From Hypericum androsaemum (Eukaryota > Streptophyta > Magnoliopsida > Malpighiales > Hypericaceae): a DNA stretch of 64,000 nucleotides. The DNA is taken from the NCBI GenBank assembly GCA_963995505.1, contig OZ023197.1, positions 11,840,475-11,904,474 on the forward strand. The letters are read 5' to 3'. A program made the position numbers and the translations under genes. Shown in pieces: positions 48,474 through 59,785 of this stretch (position 1 is the stretch's first letter; the number at the start of each line of letters is the position of its first letter). Under the pieces are notes generated by a model. The model saw only the letters and a list, made by a program, of their open reading frames with translations, was not told the DNA's origin and searched no databases.

Positions 48474-49565
48474 ATGAAGAAAAGTGACAAGAAGCTAGAA
48501 ACCCAACAAGGGGTAGACCGTATCAGCCACTTATCCGATGACATCCTACTACACATCCTCTCTTTTCTTGAAGTCGAAGACGCCGTTAGGACCACCGTCT
48601 TGTCGCGGCGGTGGCAGTGCCTGTGGATATATGTTCCCAACCTCAACTTCCGTGTCCCAAGCTCAACATCGGCGGAGGATAACTCTAAACTGCAGTTCCT
48701 GGAGAGAGTCCTAACCCTCCACGCCGCACCCAAGCTCCACAAATTCAAACTTCTATGCTTGGACAAGCACCTAGGCTAGAGGATGGAGCTGTTCGTTTTT
48801 TTCGCAGTAACACGTAAAGTGGAGGATCTAGACTTGTCCTTATCCCCCTCACGTCCTCCCCCAGTGGTTTTACTACCAAGATTCTTTGAGGGTGCTCAGA
48901 ACGCTGTTCTGCGATTTATCGCCTAAGTGGAGGACTGATTTGGGGTCGCTTAAGGTTTTGCAGATGGAATGTGGGAGTTTCGAAGGGATTGAGAATGTAT
49001 TGTCAGGCTGTCCAGTGCTTGAGTCCTTGAGGTTTTATAGTGTCCGGGTGTCTACTAACTCTTGTCCGGTTGACATTGTCCACAACAAGTTAAAGAAATT
49101 GGTAATAAATAGCATTCGTTCCTCTTCAAATGATCACAATGCACTTCGTGTCACGACTCCTCAGCTTGAAGAGTTGGAGATTTCTGGATCTTGGAATTGG
49201 AACAGTTGTAAGCTGATTGATATCCCGTCGTCCGCTCACATTTGTCTACATTTCTTCATCCCATCATATATTGAGAGGGATGGTCAAAACGCAGTTAGGA
49301 AGTGTCAAAATGCAATAAAAGAGCTTCTTGAATCGGTTCCACATTCGGAGGAGTTATGCAATAAAAGTAACTGCATCAAGGTACTTGTGAGATTGATGCA
49401 TTGGTCTCTATTCTTTTGTTCACAAACGAGTTCGATTATTTCATTATGAGAGATTCTTGTTTACTGAAGGTTCTTGTTAAAATGGAGATGAATTCATTGC
49501 ATGCTACATTATCCAGCCGAGGGTGTTTGGTCCTTGATGTGAGACTAGCCAACCTTCAACATTGA
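48474..49565 (+). pseudogene. F-box/LRR gene copy 2, nonsense and frameshift
   Basis: Starts MKKSDKKLETQQGVDRISHL, with an intact F-box and the first LRR-like segment to CLDKHLG. There CAG has become TAG (48777-48779; copy 3 keeps CAG). About 80 bases later a C-run is one base longer than in copy 3, shifting the frame. A second open frame, 48886-49449, carries the remaining leucine-rich part (FEGIENVLSGCPVLESLRFY, IDIPSSAHICLHFF) to NCIK at a degenerate donor. The small second exon (49470-49565, VLVKMEMNSLHATLSSRG...) survives after a much shortened intron. Just after it a copia element is inserted. Confidence 0.88.
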
Positions 49566-49607
49566 ATGCTTCGTCCTTGATTGTAGTCATTGTTTTCAGG
49601 TTAGATG

Positions 49608-52081
49608 TGTTAGAGATGTCGAGAAATTAAAGAGGAAACGATTTGTGGGCTTGTTTCCTATTCTATTCGGACTAGCTTTTGGACTCGTAATTTGACCTAG
49701 ATAGCTTACTTGATATACAAGGGTTTGCCTCTATATAAAGACATGTTACCCTAAGGTTTTGTATAGCTTTGTGACTCTGATCCATCAATAAAAGTTCTCC
49801 TTTCTCACCGTGGACGTAGGCACTAGGCCGAATCACGTTATCTTTTGTGTCCGTGTTCTTTGCGAGTTTTGTTCTCTAGTTGCTGAATTCACAACAATTG
49901 GTATCAGAGCTTGGGTTGGAGGATGACGGACGGCGCGAAGTTTGCTCTTGTGAAGTTCGATGGTTCTTCGAATTTTGGGTTATGGTAAAGGCGTGTCAAG
50001 GATCTCTTCGTGCAATAAGGGATGGTCATCGTGCTCTCGGAGAAGAAGTTCGAGAAGATGGAGGAGCAAGAGTGGAAGGAGATGGGGGCCAAGGCGTGGC
50101 GACAATTTGCTTGTGCTTGGCGGATGATGTGATGTATCATGTCATGGATGAGAAGTCACCAGCTGAGGTATGGAAGAAATTGGAGACAAGGTATATGTCT
50201 AAGTCTTTGTCGAACAAGCTTTATCTTAAGCAAAGATTGTACCGGCTCAAGATGAAGGAGGGCTCGGATTTGAGCCAACACATTAATGGTTTCAGTCAAC
50301 TTGTGAGTGACTTGAGAAAGGTTGATGTGAAGTTCGAGGAAGAAGACAAGGCATTATTGCTGCTGAATTCTTTACTTGGCTCCTACAAAAATTTGGTTAC
50401 AACTCTAACTTGGGGGAAGGAGTCCCTGGTGTTGGAAGATATCATAAGTGCTCTGCTAGGGTTTCATCGATGAATAAGCAGAAGGACTAGTTGTGAGGGA
50501 TAGCCATGGTGATCGTAGTGGGGCAAAAGACAGGAAGGGATCTAAGTCGTGGTCAAGGAGGTTCAAGGGAAATTACTTCGAGTGCGGAGAAAAAGGGCAC
50601 GTGAAGAAGGATTGTCCAAAAAGAACTCGGGATCGCGAGGAAAAAGGATCAGGTTCTGTGAATATGGCCTCACATTCAGACGGGTCAGATGGTGATCTTC
50701 TTTCTATTTTGTCAAGTCCAAAGCATTATGATTCCTGAATTTTGGATAGCACTTGCTCTTTCCACATGACGCCCAAGAGAGGGTAGTTCGACACCTACAA
50801 GTTCGTTGATTCAGGTATGGTGACTATGGATGATGGTTCTACTTACAGAATTGCTAGCATAGGTGATATCCAAATCAAGATGTGGGATGGTGTTGAGAAA
50901 AAATTGTGTGGGGTTAGGCATGTTCCGAAGTTAGAGAGGAATTTGATCTCGTTAGGAGCCATAGATTATAGTGGGTACAACTATAATATTGTAGGCGGGC
51001 TAATGGAGGTGGAGAAGGATGCTGTGGTGGTGATGAAGGGTGAAAGGAATGCTAGGAACACCTATATGTTAGTGGGGAACACGGTTGTAGGTGGAGTCAC
51101 ATCGTTGGGTTCCGATAGAGGGGAGAAAAGCTCATGTGTGATGGAGCGAAAGCTTGACATGAATGGTTTGAGTGGAGTTGGGATTCCGGAGACAAAGTTA
51201 ACAAGTTCTCGCTATGGTTGTCTAGAGAGACGTGCACGTCAAAGGTGTTGGGTAAATTTTGCATGGGGAATGCGAAGCCGTTGGTAGCACCACGGGCGAA
51301 TCGGGTATCTCACTCAAGGCCGAACGATAGAGTTCGTGGCATGTCAAGGGTTCTACTTGGCAGAACAAAAGGTTGCCCTTTGTATGCTATGACATGTAGC
51401 ATTGGTATGAGGCAAGAAGGTCCAGCGGAGAAGCAGTTCGAGGTTGTATAGCATGGGGCTGACCGAAAAATAGAGGACACGTCTATTGGTCGCAAGGTTG
51501 CTTCAGCAAGTAGACTTGCTAGTTGGGGTGCAATGGAGATTGGAGAGAATAGGCCAAGCAAGCTCGGAAGCTCGAGCTTGAGGGCTGACTCCATGTGATT
51601 GAACGGAAAAAGGTGGTGAGAAAGTTGAGATGGTATTATTGATGGCGGTGTATCTACGGTCAAGGTGAAGCTGGTAGAGTCGGTTTGATTTCTCAGGTTC
51701 TCATGGTTCTTCATGTGGCGGTATTTCATCAAGATGGAGTTTGTTAAAGTTCGGATAGAGCTTCATGGTTCGTCCACAGGATAATTTCTCGTCAAGGTGA
51801 AGATTGTTAGAGATGTCGAGAAATTAAAGAGGAAACGATTTGTGGGCTTGTTTCCTATTCTATTCGGACTAGCTTTTGGACTCCTAATTTGACCTAGATA
51901 GCTTACTTGATGTGCAAGGGTTTGCCTCTATATAAAGGCATGTTACCTAAGGTTTTGTATAGCTTTGTGACTCAGATTCATCAATAAAAGTTCTCCTTTC
52001 TCACCGTGTAAGCCGAACCATGTTATCTCTTGTATCTGTATTCTTTGCCCGTTTTGTTCTCTAGTTGCTGAATTCATAACA
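49608..52081 (+). mobile_element. Ty1-copia-type LTR retrotransposon, internally deleted
   Basis: Two LTRs (49608-49896, 289 bp; 51805-52081, 277 bp), both TGTTAGAGATGTC...ACA. They have a CTATATAAAG TATA-like box and an ATCAATAAAAG polyadenylation region. A perfect 5-bp duplication AGATG lies at 49603-49607 and 52082-52086. The primer site TGGTATCAGAGC (49899-49910) matches the initiator tRNA-Met type. The LTRs differ by several substitutions and a 12-base gap. The element sits 3' of F-box copy 2. Only gag and part of protease/pre-integrase remain between the LTRs. Confidence 0.92.
49990..51100 (+). pseudogene. Copia gag, zinc knuckle, protease and pre-integrase remnants
   Basis: The gag core has DVMYHVMDEKSPAEVWKKLE and then LYRLKMKEGSDLSQHINGF. 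It is followed after a stop by a CCHC knuckle (CGEKGHVKKDCPKR, with its first Cys in FECG), a protease relic (ILDSTCSFHMTPKRG, where the catalytic motif is normally DSG, followed by a stop) and a pre-integrase-type stretch (GVRHVPKLERNLISLGAID). Integrase, reverse transcriptase and RNase H are absent, so it cannot move by itself. Described as broken; no function expected. Confidence 0.85.
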
Positions 52082-52109
52082 AGATGTAGTTCCAAAATGT
52101 TTCTCCTTC

Positions 52110-52800
52110 AATGTTTCTTCAATCAACTTCGTTATTTCTTTTTTCTCCATCAAGAACAAATGAAAGATGTTTACCAGTTCAGATTGTTGGCTCTAACTAT
52201 TGCCCATTCACCCGATGATAGCACTTTTTTATGACATTGAAGATTGGAAGTTGAAGAACAATACCATTTCTGGTTTCTTGCCAAGACTCAAAACTGCTGA
52301 GCTCCGACGGTTTATAAGCAATAGTCAGTAGTGGTTCGTTGAATTTTCTGCTGAAGCAATCAATCAGTGGTTCTTGGACATGGTCATATTTCCGAAGGCA
52401 TATGAGGCGTCTTTACTTGAAGTTGCTGAAATTTTGTCCAGTTTGCCAAAATCCTGGTAGGAATACCATGTTTGAGCAGAGAATTGAGCATGTAATGCAA
52501 CCATTAATCTTTTGTGGCTTCAACAATTTAGGCAGAACAATGTAGTTGATGTTAGGAAAATAATTAGTCAGTAAAAATACAGGAGACAGAATTGAGGCAA
52601 CAAGCATTTGCGTTAACCCAATTGAGAGGTGGTGGGTGGAGGTGAAGTGGGTGGTTGAGAGGGAGTGAAACAGAGGAAAGCAGAGAGAAACAGAGGAGGT
52701 GGGCTCAGTGGGTTGCCAATTAGAAGAGAAGTGGTTAAGCAAGGGATGCAAATGGGAAGGTAATATGGGATTGACAACAGAAATATTGACAATATTATAT
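52110..52800 (+). repeat. 3' flank of the F-box unit, conserved between copies 2, 3 and 4
   Basis: This stretch contains TTATGACATTGAAGATTGGA, GAGAATTGAGCATGTAATGC and CCATTAATCTTTTGTGGCTTC. It recurs at 57990-58570 and 61140-61770, so the duplicated unit extends about 1.5 kb past the F-box stop. The relic frames suggest an old extra F-box exon region (YDIEDWKLKNN...), now non-coding. Confidence 0.7.
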
Positions 52801-53070
52801 TTGATTTAGAAGAGCAATTGAATCGTTATACACAACATTTCTGACAAAATAAAAGAGTACAAATTACACCAGATTACAACCACCGGGGAGAACACCCATA
52901 CCAAAATAATCTTGGGACAATGGAGCCTTGGCCCGATATACTTCGCTACCGATTCGCCATAGTCGAGGCTTACTCGGTAGACAATCTGATCGGAAAATCC
53001 TAACAACTAGGAGCGAGAAGCACATTAGCTTTAAGGAGAGACTGTTTCAGGGTCGTGGAATCATCAGAAG
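52790..53070 (-). pseudogene. Relic of the 3' end of an NBS-LRR gene
   Basis: About 270 bases match 62370-62640, the 3' end and downstream flank of the NBS-LRR gene at the right edge, at roughly 80% by eye. Shared are GGCCCGATATACTT, ACCGATTCGCCATA and TTCAGGGTCGTGG. It covers only the last few codons and the 3' flank; no LRR coding remains upstream. It shows that a resistance gene 3' end once lay beside this F-box copy. Confidence 0.75.
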
Positions 53071-54086
53071 ATCAGCAGGACGCTAATCGGAGCTGTACTT
53101 CCAGAGCTACGGAATCATCACAAGAATCAGCAGGATTTCAACTGAATGGGAGGTCAAACACGAAGAGGACAGTTAATGCTCCCGAAGTTGAGAAGCAGAC
53201 ACGAAGAGGACTTGGCCATTGAGTAACACCACCAGTTATCTTCCAAGTTGCATACAAGATCTAACTTGTTCCATAACTCAACCAAAGTAGGCAAAGAACG
53301 CAACAGTATTAAATATTTTTTGTGAGAGATACCCAGCTCAAGTTTGAATTAGTCGACTAAAAGAAAATATTTATAAGTTGATCTCATTGGCCGATCATTA
53401 CATATGACAAGAACCCTGGCGACCGAGAGGAACTCGACGAAATGTCTAAATAGAATAGCAAGCACATCAATTGGAGAGACGGAGAAGTTTTGAGGAGGAA
53501 GAGCGGAACCTCCATTTTTTGTTGATTTTCTCTTAGTTGGTAATTGAGCCGTAGTTATATACGAGTTAATGGAGGGAAAATTTTATAGCCATCTCTCGAC
53601 AAATATGATTTAATATAAATAATATTTAAATGCTTAATATTATATTATTATTATTTTCAATTTATGATGTGTCCAACATATTTTATTTTATTTCTCCTAA
53701 ATTTTATTGAAAAATAAGAATTACGGTTCTAACGTAATTAGCCCAAATCTTCCTCGATTTCAGATTTTTTTGCTTTTCCCTCCCTCCCTCCCTCCGTGAG
53801 TCCACCCGTCTTTTGAATTTAGAAAGTTGGCCCAACTCACATTGAACAATTGTAGGCCCACCCTTATGCTGGGATGTGGTTGCACGTGAGACGACTTGAG
53901 CCTTTTTTCCTGGACTCGCGTCTTGTATCGTAATTGGGCCTTACGGGCTCAGCCCTTCACAGCCCACGAAGGCTCCATCCATTGCACCGCTTCGGTTGAA
54001 GAACACAATGGAGAAAGAAAACATCCACAATGCAGAAACCCCATTTTCCATTTTCTCTTCCCCGTGAGGGGCTAGAAGCAAACCGA

Positions 54087-56400
54087 ATGGACCGTATCAG
54101 CCACTTATCCGATGACATCCTACTACACATCCTCTCATTCCTTGAGGTCGAAGACGCGGTTAGGACCACCGTCTTGTCGCGGCGGTGGCAGTGCCTTTGG
54201 ATCTATGTGCCGAACCTCATCTTCCGTGTCCAAAAATCAACATTGGCGGAGAATAACCCTAAACTGCAGTTCCTGGAGAGAGTCCTAACCCTCCACGCAG
54301 CGCCCAAGCTCCACAAATTCAAACTTCTATGCTTGGACATGCACCTAGGCCAGAGGATGGAGCTGTTCGTTTTTTTTTGCAGTAACACGTAAAGTGGAGG
54401 ATCTAGACTTGTCCTTATCCCCTCACGTCCTCCCCCAATGGTTTTACTACCAAGATTCTTTGAGGGTGCTCAGAACGCTGTTATGCAATTTCTCGCCTAA
54501 GTGGAGGTCTGACTGGGGGTCGCTTAAGGTTTTGCAGGTGGAATGTGGGAGTTTCGAAGGGATTGAGAATGTTTTGTCAGGCTGTCCGGTGCTTGAGTCC
54601 TTCATGTTGCGTGGTGTCCGTGTGTCTACTAACTCTTGTCCGGTGGACATTGTTCACAACAAGTTAAAGAAATTGGCGATAGATAGCAGTTGGTCCTCTT
54701 CAAAGGATCCCAACGGGCTCCGTGTTACGGCTCCTCAGCCTGAAGAGTTGAAGATTTCTGGAGCTTGGTATTGGAATAGTTGTAAGCTGATTGATATCCC
54801 GTCGTCTGCTCACATTTGTCTACATTTCTTCATCGCATCATATATTGAAAGGAAGGGTCAATCGCATCATATATTGAAAGGAAGGGTCAAAACGCAGTTA
54901 TGAAGTGCCAAAATGCAGTAAAAGAGCTTCTTGAATCGGTTCGACATTCGGAGGAGTTATGCGATAAAAATAACTGCATCAAGGTAATCTTTTTCAAATA
55001 CTTAACTCAGAAATATTGAAATTTGTATCTTAGATGGTATGCTGGTGAGATTGACGCTCTATGCAAAATTGTTCTTATTATACAAGTCTGATAAGCTTAT
55101 GATTGGAGGAATCGTAGTTGGTCTCTATTCTTTTGTTCACAAACAAGTTCGATTAATTTATTATGACAGATTCTTGTTTGCTGAAGGCATTGTTGTTAAA
55201 TAACCGCTATAGCGGCGCTATATCGCTATTGCGTATCAAAAATTAGGGTTCGTCGTTACGAAAGCCGGTACGATATGTCAACTTCGCTATGCGTCAACAT
55301 ATCGCCGATTTCCGCGATACTGGTATACTTGTATAGTAGAAATAGCATAAATTGTGGTTTTTTTATTTTTTTTTCTTTGAGAGATGGATTTTTTTGTTAT
55401 TAGGCTACTAATCAGAAAGTATAATTATGTAGGCCTTTAATTGACAAGGATATAAGCGTATTAAGGAAATATTTTATTGACTATTTACCTTTTCAGATGT
55501 CTTATACATTGTTTAGGGCTCTGCATATAGTTGCAGATTCATTCGAAGAAAAGGAATAGGCTAGAACATAAGAGACTACATGACTTGGTGTACGTCAAAT
55601 ATAATCAAGCATTGCTGCGAAGATACAACTATAGGGATGAAATTGACCCAATTTCACTCGGAGACATAGATGATTCATGTAATGAGTGGCTGGTTGGGAT
55701 GATGGATTGTGATTAAGTGGATGCCGTGAATGAAAGGGTCTTTGAGGATGAGAATGATGAGGATGACTCTAATTGGGAAGCTGTTTATAGGGCTTAAGGA
55801 GTTGGAGAGCCTACAAGATATACTAGGCTTACAACTAAAAAGAGAAAAGAAGCTCCTGGCCCTAGTATTGCTGGCGCTTCATCTAAAACTAAAACAAAGA
55901 AAAGGTTGGATGGTGGTTCTTCATCCAGGAAAGGAAAGCAGCAATGGTTGAATTATGGATTATTATTTGTTTTGAACTATTGAGATTTTGAGTTTTAAGT
56001 CAGTTTTAGTTTTAGTTTTAGTTTTTGACTTTTTGCAGCAATGTATGCAACTATGCATCACGCTTTATCTATTGGGATCTTGAGTTTATGTTAGTCACTT
56101 CTTTTAAATTTTGTTTATGCAGCATTTTTTGATGTGCAACATGCTTTATTTCATATATAATTATTAATTTCAATTGCTTTGCAGTTTCTGCTATTTGCCC
56201 GTTACGCTATCTGCTATTTTTCATATCGGGTTTTTGGTGTTCCGCTATTTCCGCAAAACACTATTTAATAACACTGGCTGAAGGTTCTTGCTAAAGTGGA
56301 GATGAATTCATTGCACGCTACAATATCCAATCGAGGGTGTTTGGTCCTTGACGTGAGCCTAGCCAACTTTCACCATTTATTTTCAGGTAAGATTTAGTTC
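54087..56400 (+). pseudogene. F-box/LRR gene copy 3, two frameshifts and a transposon at its splice acceptor
   Basis: Begins MDRISHLSDDILLHILSFLE; the first 15 or so codons present in other copies are deleted. The F-box is intact. A T-run one base too long (near 54369) ends the frame at FFCSNT. The LRR part continues in a second frame (54394-54903, FEGIENVLSGCPVLESFMLR). An exact 29-base tandem duplication (ATCGCATCATATATTGAAAG..., about 54831-54888) then shifts it again. The donor after NNCIK (GTAATC) is kept, but a 1089-bp hAT element sits exactly at the acceptor. Exon 2 (from 56284) lost its stop. Confidence 0.88.
55188..56276 (+). mobile_element. hAT transposon remnant, 1089 bp, with transposase C-terminus
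   Basis: Ends CATTGTTGTTAAATA and (reverse complement) CAGTGTTATTAAATA match at 13 of 15 bases. They are bounded by a perfect 8-bp duplication GCTGAAGG (55180-55187, 56277-56284). Subterminal regions have repeated CGCTAT/ATAGCG motifs (TATCGCTATT, CCGCTATTTCCGC) in inverted orientation, typical of hAT. Inside (55531-55950) is the end of a hAT transposase: KKRNRLEHKRLHDLVYVKYN, then NEWLVG and an acidic tail with SNWEAVYRA followed by a stop. The catalytic part is missing, so it is non-autonomous. Confidence 0.92.
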
Positions 56401-56812
56401 CAAAATGTTTCTCCTTCAAAATTGCACTAGCTCCAAATTCCAGAATCTTCAACCAACTTTGTTATTTCTCTTTTCTCCATCAAGAAGAAATGGGAGATGT
56501 TTACCATCTCAGATTGTTGGCTCTAACAATTGCATGCATAACTTTTTCCTTTTAAATTTGAGATAATTACTCTCAGGACCCCAGGGTATAGTCAAATAGA
56601 CTCTGAGGACCCTGTAATTTTCCTACTAATTACTGAGCCCCTGCAGTTTGGTTATTATTATACTCTCGGGTCCCTGGCTGATGTCAGCAGTTATTTTTGC
56701 CTTTTTTTGTCATGAAAATGACTTTTATGCCCTTACACAAAAAAAACAAAAAAAATAATAAACCCATCGTCTTCCTCGCCGGTCCAATCGACCCCGGAGA
56801 AGACGACGCCAA

Positions 56813-56987
56813 GTGAGTGATGGGGAGGCCAAGAAGCCTGGCCGGACCATCTCCAAAGGTCACAAGAACTACGAGCTCATGCTTAATTTGCAATTGGGGA
56901 TCAGGTACCCCGTTGGGAAGCACGAGCAGATACCGAGGGACTTGAAGCCGGGCGACTTCGACCCCAAGGAGAAGTTCTGGGCGATAC
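56813..56987 (+). pseudogene. Captured fragment of phosphatidylinositol-4-phosphate 5-kinase, first piece
   Basis: Reads [20 protein letters not shown], then PVGK and DFDPKEKFW. These are hallmarks of plant PIP5K proteins at the junction between the MORN repeats and the kinase domain. The frame is open, but after KFW it passes into antisense of the AP2/TOE fragment. The next native block (Phe/Trp-rich, ending DYCPVVF) is missing. Confidence 0.85.
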
Positions 56988-57382
56988 TGGGAGCTCCTCG
57001 ACCGGGGCCCGCGCCTGCTCCTCTTAACCTGCGCTGTCACCACCGGTGGACCCCTCGGAGCCAGAATCCTCTGCTCCGCCACGCCGCCGACATTGCGCCG
57101 AAGATCCAGCCACTCCATCGGCTGCCTCCGCTCCTCCGGGAATAGCTGGATCATCCGATCGCTGCCTCCGGTGTCCGTCAGGATGTCAAATGAGTACGTG
57201 AAGACCTCGGAGTTGGAGCAGGACTCCTCCTCTTCGGCGACAGGGGCGTTGAGGACGGAGGAGGAGGATCCGCCGTCGCTTCCGGAGCTCTCCATCTGGT
57301 CACTGGAAGCAGCTTCCAGAACCTTCTCACTCTTATCTCTGCCGCCGGCGTAGACTGCCGTACTCAGGTTAAGATCCAACAT
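56978..57382 (-). pseudogene. Captured exon 1 of an AP2/TOE-type transcription factor
   Basis: Minus-strand frame from MLDLNLSTAVYAGG includes an acidic SCSNSEVFTYSFDIL block, the EAR-like DLNL motif and the pre-AP2 nuclear signal [16 protein letters not shown]. That is the exact start of AP2/TOE/RAP2.7 proteins up to the first exon border inside the AP2 domain. After QYR the frame runs on, open, through antisense PIP5K DNA for a total of 232 codons to 56684. The start codon and leader are kept, so a truncated chimeric protein is possible. A natural gene would continue GVTFYRRTGRWE; this one does not. Confidence 0.88.
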
Positions 57383-57654
57383 TATGCTTTTCTTCTTTAA
57401 TTTCTAATTAATATTTTTTTTCCGTTGACCGTTAACTATTTCACGTGCAACCTCCCAACAGAAATCGAATCAACGTCGAAGAAACGGCGTTGTGTTTGGA
57501 GAAGAGAGAGCGGAGAGCGGGGAGCGGCTATTTGGTTTTTCAAGTATCATGGCTCGGGCTCGGGCTCCAGCTCTACCTCACACGAGCAAGGAAATGCTTC
57601 TTTTATGGCATGTCCGAATTGGGGTGCTTCATTTCATATTCTGGTTTCTTTGTA

Positions 57655-57760
57655 GGCGTTTGAGGGAGCTATTCCAGGTGGATACTGCCGATTACATGCT
57701 GGCTATCTGCGGAAACGATGCGCTTAAGAAGCTTTCTTCTCCGGGGAAACGATGGGTTTA
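57655..57760 (+). pseudogene. Captured PIP5K fragment, second piece
   Basis: After an acceptor-like TTTCTTTGTAG the frame reads [20 protein letters not shown], then [13 protein letters not shown]. This is the start of the PIP5K kinase core, which follows the first piece in the native protein. Gly-Ser-rich loop residues after PGK are lost at the TIR. The order on the plus strand is native, with the AP2/TOE exon lying between the two pieces. Confidence 0.85.
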
Positions 57761-57989
57761 TTTTTTTTTTGTGTAAGGGCATAAAAGTCATTTCCATGAC
57801 AAAAAAAAATTAAAAAATAATTACTGATATCAGCCAGGGACCCGAGAGTATAATAATAACCAAACTACAAAGGCTCAGCAATTAGTAGGAAAATTACAAG
57901 GTCCTCAGAGTCTATTTGACTATACCCTGGGGTCCTGAGAGTAATTATCTCTTTAAATTTTATACAAGGTCCGTTCAGCCAATGATAAC

Positions 57990-58570
57990 CAAGATTGGAA
58001 GCTGAAGAACAATGCCTTTGCTGTTTTTTTGACAAGCTTCAAAACTGTTGAGCTTTGAGGGTAGTGTATAGGCAGCGCAACGGTCAGTGTTTCATTGAAT
58101 TTGTGCTGAAATAATCAGTGGTTCTTTGACATGGTCATAATTCCGAAGTCATATGGGGCGTCTTCGCTTCAAGCTTCTGAAATATTGTCCAGTTTGCCAA
58201 CATTAATCTTGAGGGTGTAGGAATACATGCTTGAGGAGAGAATTGAGCCTGTATTGCAACCATTAATCTTTTGTGGCTTCAACAATTAAGGCATATCGGT
58301 GTACGTGGTGTTGAGCTCGTGTGAATGCTATTAATGTCAGGAAAATACATGGTCAGTAAAAGTGCAGGAGACATAATTGAGGCAATAAGCATTTGCGCTA
58401 ACCCAGTTTAGGGGTGGTGGGTAGTTGAGAGGGAGTGAAACAGAGGAAACAGAGTGAAATAGAGGAGTTGAGCTTTGTGGGTTGCCAATTATAAGAGAAG
58501 GGGTTAAGGAAAGATGCAAATTGTAAGGTATTGGGGGATTAGCATTAGAAATATTAACAGCATTACATTT
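57990..58570 (+). repeat. 3' flank of F-box unit, copy 3
   Basis: Matches 52190-52800 and 61310-61750 (for example CCATTAATCTTTTGTGGCTTC and GAGGCAATAAGCATTTGCGC). No coding potential remains. Confidence 0.7.
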
Positions 58571-58577
58571 GTCTTAG

Positions 58578-58690
58578 GATTGTATTGGAGCAATAGATGA
58601 TAATCATGTACCCGTTGTTGTGTCCACGAAAAGGTCGTCAAGATTTGATGGTAGAAAGGGAGGAGCTACAGAAAATATTTGGGTTAGCAG
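58578..58690 (+). pseudogene. PIF/Harbinger transposase fragment
   Basis: Reads DCIGAIDDNHVPVVVSTKRS, then GRKGGATENIWV. This is the first DDE-nuclease block of plant Harbinger transposases (normally GAIDGTH). A more decayed copy follows F-box copy 4 at about 61766-61880. Its presence in the same place of two units shows it was in the ancestral repeat unit before duplication. Confidence 0.8.
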
Positions 58691-58699
58691 GATGGAAAA

Positions 58700-59780
58700 T
58701 CACTGTTCATAATGATAGCAGATGCTTTAGTGAAAAATAAACGATGAAAATCTATAAAACGGATTAGACTATATGAATGGGTTACGAGAGTAAATTAGAT
58801 ATGCTTTAGTGCAAAATAAAAGTTAATGTTCAATTATGTTATTGTTAGCAAAATAACATATGCTAATTTCTCCCTCTCGGTCATTGAACAAATTGCTGTA
58901 TAATGTTGTAGTGGAATTATGATAGGTTAGACACACCAAAAAATGATACTATGAGGATTATTTTATGTTGGTTACTCGTTTGGAATCACGAGCGTTGTGC
59001 GTGTTCCTACTCGCTCCCTCGTTGAAGCTGTGTTCATATATTGTCTGCGTGGAAAAAGCTGTGTTAGGTTTTTTTTTTATACGATTGCTGTGTTAAGTAT
59101 GAATGCCATGAAAGCTGATTTTGGAAATGTACAGAGGCGTGAACTAACTGAAGCAAGGTTAGAGAGAGAGAGATTCGACGAAATGACCTACTAGAAGAAT
59201 AAGCACATCAATTGGAACGATAGAGAGTTCAGACAAGAAAAGTGGAACCTCTATTTTCTAGGCGTTTTCTCTTAGTCGACAAGTGTCGTCTTGCCGAGAT
59301 CGTTGAACATTTATGTGTTTCGATATAACAAAACACATTTATTTTTCACAAGTAGTTTTATTAGTGGTTTAATCGTTCACTTAGTCACTTTGTATTCGTT
59401 ATTTTTTATCTATCACTTTGTATTTATTGTTGTAGTCTGGATAACGTAGTCAATTGTTATAATTTTAATTTTTTTTTTAACTTTATGATTGTTCAATATA
59501 ATTCACTTTCTATTTTATTAAAAAAATAATGATATGAATATTATCGGTTGAAAATTGTAAAAAGAAATCTCATAAATTGTAAATTGTAACTGGGCCTTGT
59601 GGGCTCATCGCTTCACGAGCCCATCCATTCGACCGCTTCAGTTGAAGAACACGTGTGATGGGGAGAAAGAGAAGTAGAAGCTCTGAAGTTGTTGTGTTTA
59701 ATTTTTCGCATTATTCTTCAAGCGAAAAACCTAAATAACAATTACTATAAATAAATCGAGTGTCGTCGGTCTCTATTTAA
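58700..59780. other. Upstream region of F-box copy 4
   Basis: AT-rich DNA with the conserved unit-start block (59165-59260) and GTAACTGGGCCTTGTGGGCTC near 59590, a plant GGGCC-type element also found before copies 1 and 3. CTATTTAAAGCAG (59773) is TATA-like but only 13 bases before the first ATG. Confidence 0.5.
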
Positions 59781-59785
59781 AGCAG

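Larger units (their letters stand above)
56560..57951. mobile_element. Pack-MULE carrying PIP5K and AP2/TOE gene fragments
   Basis: Terminal inverted repeats of about 200 bases are nearly identical: both start GAGATAATTACTCTCAGGAC and run through TTATTATTATACTCTCGGGT and GGCTGATRTCAG. A perfect 9-bp duplication TTTAAATTT flanks it (56551-56559, 57952-57960). Inside are pieces of at least two host genes in opposite orientation, each described separately, and no transposase. TIRs share their inner motif with the MULE at 4249, so both belong to one family. High arm identity implies recent movement. It is inserted in the 3' flank of F-box copy 3. Confidence 0.95.
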
